64,000 nt of DNA, from NCBI RefSeq assembly GCF_005144965.1, contig NZ_CP039704.1, positions 1,550,001-1,614,000 on the forward strand, written 5' to 3'. Origin of the DNA: Hankyongella ginsenosidimutans. GTDB lineage: Bacteria; Pseudomonadota; Alphaproteobacteria; Sphingomonadales; Sphingomonadaceae. The notes below the pieces were generated by a model. It did not search any database and was not told the origin of the DNA. It worked only from the letters and a program-made list of their open reading frames with translations. The position numbers were made by a program, and so were the translations under genes. Below, one piece after another: positions 59,307 to 64,000 of the stretch. The first letter of the stretch is position 1; each line of letters begins with the position of its first letter.

Positions 59307-62300
59307 ATGGCTGATATCGACCTGACCAACCTCACGCCCACGCAGGGCTTCCGCATCATCGGCGATGGTGTGGGTGACCGTGCGGGCATCAGTGTCTCCA
59401 ATGCCGGGGACGTCAACGGCGACGGCATCGATGACCTGATCGTCGGTGCTGACCGCAACGGCGCCGGCGGCAGCTATGCCGGTGCGGCCTATGTGGTGTA
59501 CGGGCGCAGCGGCGGGCTGGGCAACCTCGACCTGACCAACCTTGCCTCCGCCGACGGTTTCCGCATCATCGGCGATGCGGCGAGAGACTACGCGGGCAGG
59601 AGCGTCTCCAGTGCCGGGGACGTCAACGGCGACGGCATCGACGATCTGATCGTTGGCGCGAGCTACAACGACGCCGGCGGCAGTTCTGCAGGTGCTGCCT
59701 ATGTGATCTACGGGCGCAGCGGTGGCTTGAGCAACCTCGACCTGACCAACCTGACCACCGCCGACGGCTTCCGCATCATCGGTGATGCGGTGTCTGACGT
59801 TGCGGGCACCAGCGTTTCCGCTGCCGGAGACGTCAACGGCGACGGTATCGATGACCTGATCGTCGGCGCATTCCTAAACGACGCCGGCGGCTCCAGTGCC
59901 GGGGCAGCCTATGTGGTGTACGGGCGCAACGGCGGGCGCAGTGACCTCGACCTGACCAATCTCACGGTAGCAGACGGCTTTAGGATCATCGGCGATGCGG
60001 CGAGAGACTTTGCGGGCACCAGCGTCTCGAGTGCCGGGGACGTCAACGGCGATGGCCTTGATGATCTGATCGTTGGGGCGACTGGCAATGACGCTGGCGG
60101 CAGTGAGGCCGGTGCGGCCTATGTGATCTACGGGCGCAGCGGCGGGCGCAGCGACCTCGACCTGACTACCCTGACCGCCGCCGACGGCTTCCGCATCATC
60201 GGCGATAATTCATATGATTTAGTTGGTGAATCCGTCTCCAATGCCGGGGACGTCAACGGCGACGGCATCGATGATCTGATCGTGGGTGCACGCAACAACG
60301 ACGCCGGCGGCACATATGCCGGTGCAGCCTATGTGATCTACGGGCGCAACGGCGGGCGCAGTGCCCTGGACCTGACCACCCTGACCGCCGCCGACGGCTT
60401 TCGCATCCTCGGCGATGCGGCAAATGACCTGCGGGCTTTAGCGTCTCCAATGCCGGGGACGTCAATGGCGACGGCCTCGCCGACCTGCTCGTGGGTGCGC
60501 GTGACAACGACGTCGGCGGCGGTAATGCCGGGGCAGCCTATGTGGTGTACGGGCGCAACGGCGGGCGCAGCGACCTTGACCTGACCAATCTCACGGCAGC
60601 GGACGGCTTCCGCATCATCGGCGATCTGGCGGGTGACAGGGCGGGCGTTAGCGTCTCCAATGCCGGGGACGTCAACGGCGACGGCATCGCCGACCTGATC
60701 GTCGGGGCGACTGGCAACGACGCCGGCGGCACAGATGCCGGTGCGGCCTATGTGGTCTATGGTGAGCGCAGCGCCCTGGTTGGTGCTCCGCCGGTCATCA
60801 CCTCCAACGGCGGTGGCGACGCCGCCAGCATCAGCGTGGTGGAAAACACCTTTGCCGTCACCACGGTCACTGCGACTGACGCGGACGCCGGCACGGTTCT
60901 CACCTATTCGATCGCCGGCGGTGCGGATGCCGCCCGCTTCACCATAAACGCGACCACCGGCGCGCTCGCCTTTGCCCAGGCACCAGACTTCGAGACGCCA
61001 GGCGACCTGGATGACAACAACATCTACGAGGTCATCGTGCGCGCCAGCGACGGCAGCCTGTTTGACGACCAGGCGCTTAACGTCACTGTGCTTGATCGGC
61101 TTGGCAACGAGGACAGCGACATAGACTTGACGTTCCTTGACGCCACGCAAGGCTTCCGCATCCTCGGCGGGGAGGCAGGCCCCAGCGTCTCCAATGCCGG
61201 GGACGTCAACGGCGACGGCATCGATGACCTCATCGTCGGAGCACCCTCCAACGACGCCGGCGGCACTAGTGCTGGTGCGGCCTATGTGGTGTACGGGCGT
61301 AGCGGCGGGCTGAACGACATCAACCTGAACGCCCTCACCGCCGCAGACGGCTTCCGCATCCTCGGCGATGCGGCATTCGACTATGCGGGCAGTAGCGTTT
61401 CCAATGCCGGGGACGTCAATGGCGACGGCCTCGACGACCTGATCGTCGGGGCGTTTTTCAAGGACACCGGCGATACAGATAGCGGTGCTGCCTATGTGGT
61501 CTACGGGCGGAGTGGTGGGCTGAGCAACCTTGACCTGACCACCCTCACTGCGGCGGATGGCTACCGCATCATCGGCGTTGAGCGGTCTGATTATGCAGGC
61601 AAGAGTGTCTCCGGTGCTGGCGATGTCAACGGCGATGGTATCGATGACCTGATTATCGGCGCGCCTAAAGAATTTTACCTTGGTGGTAATCGAGGATCAG
61701 CCTACGTGATCTATGGTCGAAGCGGCGGGCGCAGTACCCTCGACCTAGGCAACCTCTCAACCACAGACGGCTTCCGCTTCACCGACAGTTATGCATATGA
61801 CCCGTTGGGCAACAGCGTCTCCAGTGCCGGGGACGTGAACGGCGACGGCATCGATGACCTCATCGTCGGAGCACCCTCCAACGACGCCGGCGGCATTAAT
61901 GCGGGCGCGGCCTATGTGATCTACGGGCGCAGTGGCGGGTTGAGTGACCTCGACCTGACCGCCCTCACCGCCGCGGACGGCTTCCGCATCATCGGCGATG
62001 CGGCGGGTAACCGTGCAGGCTACAGCGTCTCCAACGCCGGGGACGTCAACGCCGACGGCATTGATGATCTGATCGTCGGCGCGTTTGGCAACACTAGCGC
62101 CGGCGCGGCCTATGTGATCTTTGGGCGCAGCGGCGGGCGCAGCAACATCGACCTGTCTAACCTCTCGAGCGCGGACGGCTTCCGCATCATCGGCAGGGCG
62201 GGTATTAGTGTCTCCAACGCCGGGGACGTCAATGACGACGGCCTCGCCGACCTGATCGTCGGCTCTTCCTCGCGGGGCCTATGTGATCTACGGGACCAAT

Positions 62301-63461
62301 ACTGCGCCGGTCATCACCTCGAACGGCGGTGGCGAGAGCGCCGCGATCAACGTCGTCGAGAATGTGACCGCTGTCACCACGGTGGTGACCAATGAAGCCC
62401 GCCCGACCTACAGCATAACCGGCGGCGTGGACGCCGCCCGCTTCAGCATCGACGCTGCGACCGGGGCGCTTGCATTCCTGTCCGCCCCGAACTTCGAAGC
62501 GTCGGGCGACTTAGATAGAGACAATGTTTATCAGGTGGTCGTCCGCGCGACCGACGCCAGTGGTCTGTTTGACGAACAGGCGCTGTCCGTGACAGTCCTG
62601 GACCTCACTGAGACGGGTACGAACGGGGATGATACCCTGACTGGCGGCGACGGCGACGACCGTCTGGAGGGGCTGAACGGCAACGACACCCTGATTGGCG
62701 GGGCCGGTAACGACACGCTGCTCGGTGGCAACCGCAACGACACGCTGTTCGGCGGGGCCGGCAACGACAGCCTCTTTGGCCAGGAGAGCAATGACATACT
62801 TGTTGGCGGCCTTGGCAGCGATGTCCTGAACGGCGGCAGCGGCCTAAACGACACCGCCGACTACCGCTTCCTGGATTTTGGCGTGCTCGATACCGCGGGC
62901 CTCACCGCCAGCCTGCGCGATCCGAGCGCCAACAGGGGCGCGGCGCAGGGCGACACCTACATCGATGTGGAAAATCTCTCCGGCACCGATTTGCGCGATA
63001 TCCTGATCGGCGACAGCGGTGCCAACAGCCTGTTCGGCAACGGCGGCGACGACCGCCTGGAAGGCTGGGAAGGCAACGACTTCCTGTATGGCGGCGAGGG
63101 CAACGACCAGCTGCTGGGTGGCAACAATACCGATCTGCTCGATGGCGGGAACGGCAACGACATCTTGGGCGGCGGTGCCAGCAACGACACCCTGACCGGC
63201 GGTGCGGGCAACGACTCGCTCGATGGTGGCACCGGTCGTGATACCGCCAGCTTTGCAGGCGACCTGTCCAACTTCGACATCGCCCAGGTCGGCACCAGCA
63301 TCGTGGTCACCGACCTGACCGGTGCGGAAGGCGTGGACACGGTCTCCAACGTCGAGCAGTTCGCGTTTGCCGGCGTGGTCTATTCGGTCAACAGCCTGGT
63401 AGGCCCGGCCACGATCAGCGGCTTGGTCTACGAGTTCGGTCAGTCCCATCAGATCGCCTGA
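59307..63461 (+). CDS. FG-GAP double propeller / cadherin-like / RTX protein 2
   Basis: About 1385 residues, the largest protein of the window. ATG 59307 behind GAGGGGCTTTGC. No Sec signal. Order: seven FG-GAP blades (for example [40 protein letters not shown]), cadherin-like module 1 ([20 protein letters not shown]), six more blades from about 61130 ([20 protein letters not shown] to [17 protein letters not shown]), cadherin-like module 2, RTX repeats ([20 protein letters not shown]) and the same C-terminal domain as protein 1. Breaks near 60430 and 62272. The RTX and C-terminal signal suggest type I export; no transporter genes are here. Probably arose by joining two protein-1-like units. 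Confidence 0.85.
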
Positions 63462-63793
63462 GGCTGATCGAATGAGAGTCTGTCCGCTCCAGGCGGAATC
63501 GTCATTGCGAGGCGCTTGCGCCGAGGCAATCCAGGAACATCTGTGTTTCCATGGATCGCCACGCGCCTGCGGCGCTCGCGATGACGGCTGCGTCTCACTT
63601 TAAACAGGACAGGCATAAGCGGGGCGGCCTTTTCCCTTCCTGCCTGAGCGCGGGGCAGCGTCACACTGCGACCATGGTGCCATAGGGCGGCACGTGCTTC
63701 GGCCATTCGGAGACAGGCAGGCCGTCGCGCAGGCCGAGCAGCGCCGCAATCGGCCCGCCGTGGGTGACGACCAGGGTCGGGCGGGTGAGCGCG
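62274..63793. repeat. 1.52-kb direct repeat, right copy
   Basis: See the left copy at 57635-59154. This copy continues into an apparently complete phosphatase gene, so the right side is probably the parental arrangement. It includes the palindromic element at 63497-63601. Confidence 0.95.
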
Positions 63794-64000
63794 CGCGCCG
63801 CCCGACGACCCGCCAGGCCAGCTCCATCGTGGTCTCGCCATCGCCGCCCGGCCGGAAGCCCTCCGGGTCGGTGAGCATGCCGTCCATGGCGTCGCCGGTC
63901 GCCCGGTAGATTGCATGCCAGGTCTGCCCCTCCCAGGTGCCGAAATCGCGCTCGCGCCACTGCGCATCCTCAATGCGTGGAACGCCAAGCGCGGCGGCCA
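63661..64000 (-). CDS. Histidine phosphatase family protein, 3' part
   Basis: Runs off the right edge; about 113 C-terminal residues visible. IEDAQWRERDFGTWEGQTWH, AIYRATGDAMDGMLTDPEGF, GGDGETTMELAWRVV and LVVTHGGPIAALLG carry the acid Glu and second catalytic His (VTHGG) of the phosphoglycerate mutase-like fold; the spacing resembles alpha-ribazole phosphatase (CobC). The first RHG motif is outside the window. A frame break near 63795 (CGGCGCGCGCGC) is at the edge of the duplicated block. Confidence 0.75.

Overview
The window is a GC-rich stretch of an alphaproteobacterial chromosome. The evidence is the order miaB-phoH-ybeY-corC-lnt-HTH regulator-metK, the order hisS-prfA-prmC, a class II DAHP synthase, DUF1491 and DUF2946 proteins, and a gene-transfer-agent (GTA) type lysis pair. 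I do not assign a genus. The two PEP-CTERM proteins and a chain-length determinant at the left edge suggest an exopolysaccharide/exosortase lifestyle.

Layout. 1-4.4 kb: the end of an exopolysaccharide locus (GumC/Wzz), a small secreted protein, two paralogous PEP-CTERM proteins (the first behind a good sigma-54-type promoter), then a repeat-rich patch with an IS630 relic. 4.4-8 kb: glutaryl-CoA dehydrogenase, an orphan GTA-like holin and endolysin, and argJ. 8-12.8 kb: an FG-GAP propeller lipoprotein and the ergothioneine genes egtB-egtD. 13-23.5 kb: an S8 protease, a peptide-binding protein, a cysteine synthase family gene, DUF1491, a SleB-type cell-wall hydrolase, an Hpt-like protein, an amidohydrolase and an S9 peptidase. 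23.6-27.3 kb: a degraded RHS array, with truncated cores, variable tips, candidate immunity genes and a displaced fragment. 27.3-33 kb: gph, glmU, an antitoxin with a PIN toxin gene split by a MITE-like element, a membrane protein, and glmS. 33-41 kb: an iron/metal uptake operon, glutathione reductase, a NYN-domain gene and DAHP synthase. 41-43.4 kb: a tightly overlapping RHH / small membrane protein / glycosyltransferase operon, dps and a YCII protein. 43.5-54.4 kb: housekeeping genes. 54.5-64 kb: tRNA-Ser(CGA), a TIGR03032-like protein and two giant FG-GAP/cadherin/RTX proteins sharing a 1.5-kb near-identical direct repeat.

A caution applies throughout. More than half of the genes, including essential ones (glmS, glmU, hisS, lnt, prmC), are broken by single-base frameshifts. 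These are mostly missing bases in short homopolymers, and the tRNA-Ser gene shows the same type of defect. I read this as residual sequencing error, not pseudogenisation. I therefore annotate such loci as whole genes, giving outer coordinates and the approximate break points. Only loci with real structural damage (IS630 relic, PIN gene, RHS remnant, phosphatase fragment) are called pseudogenes.
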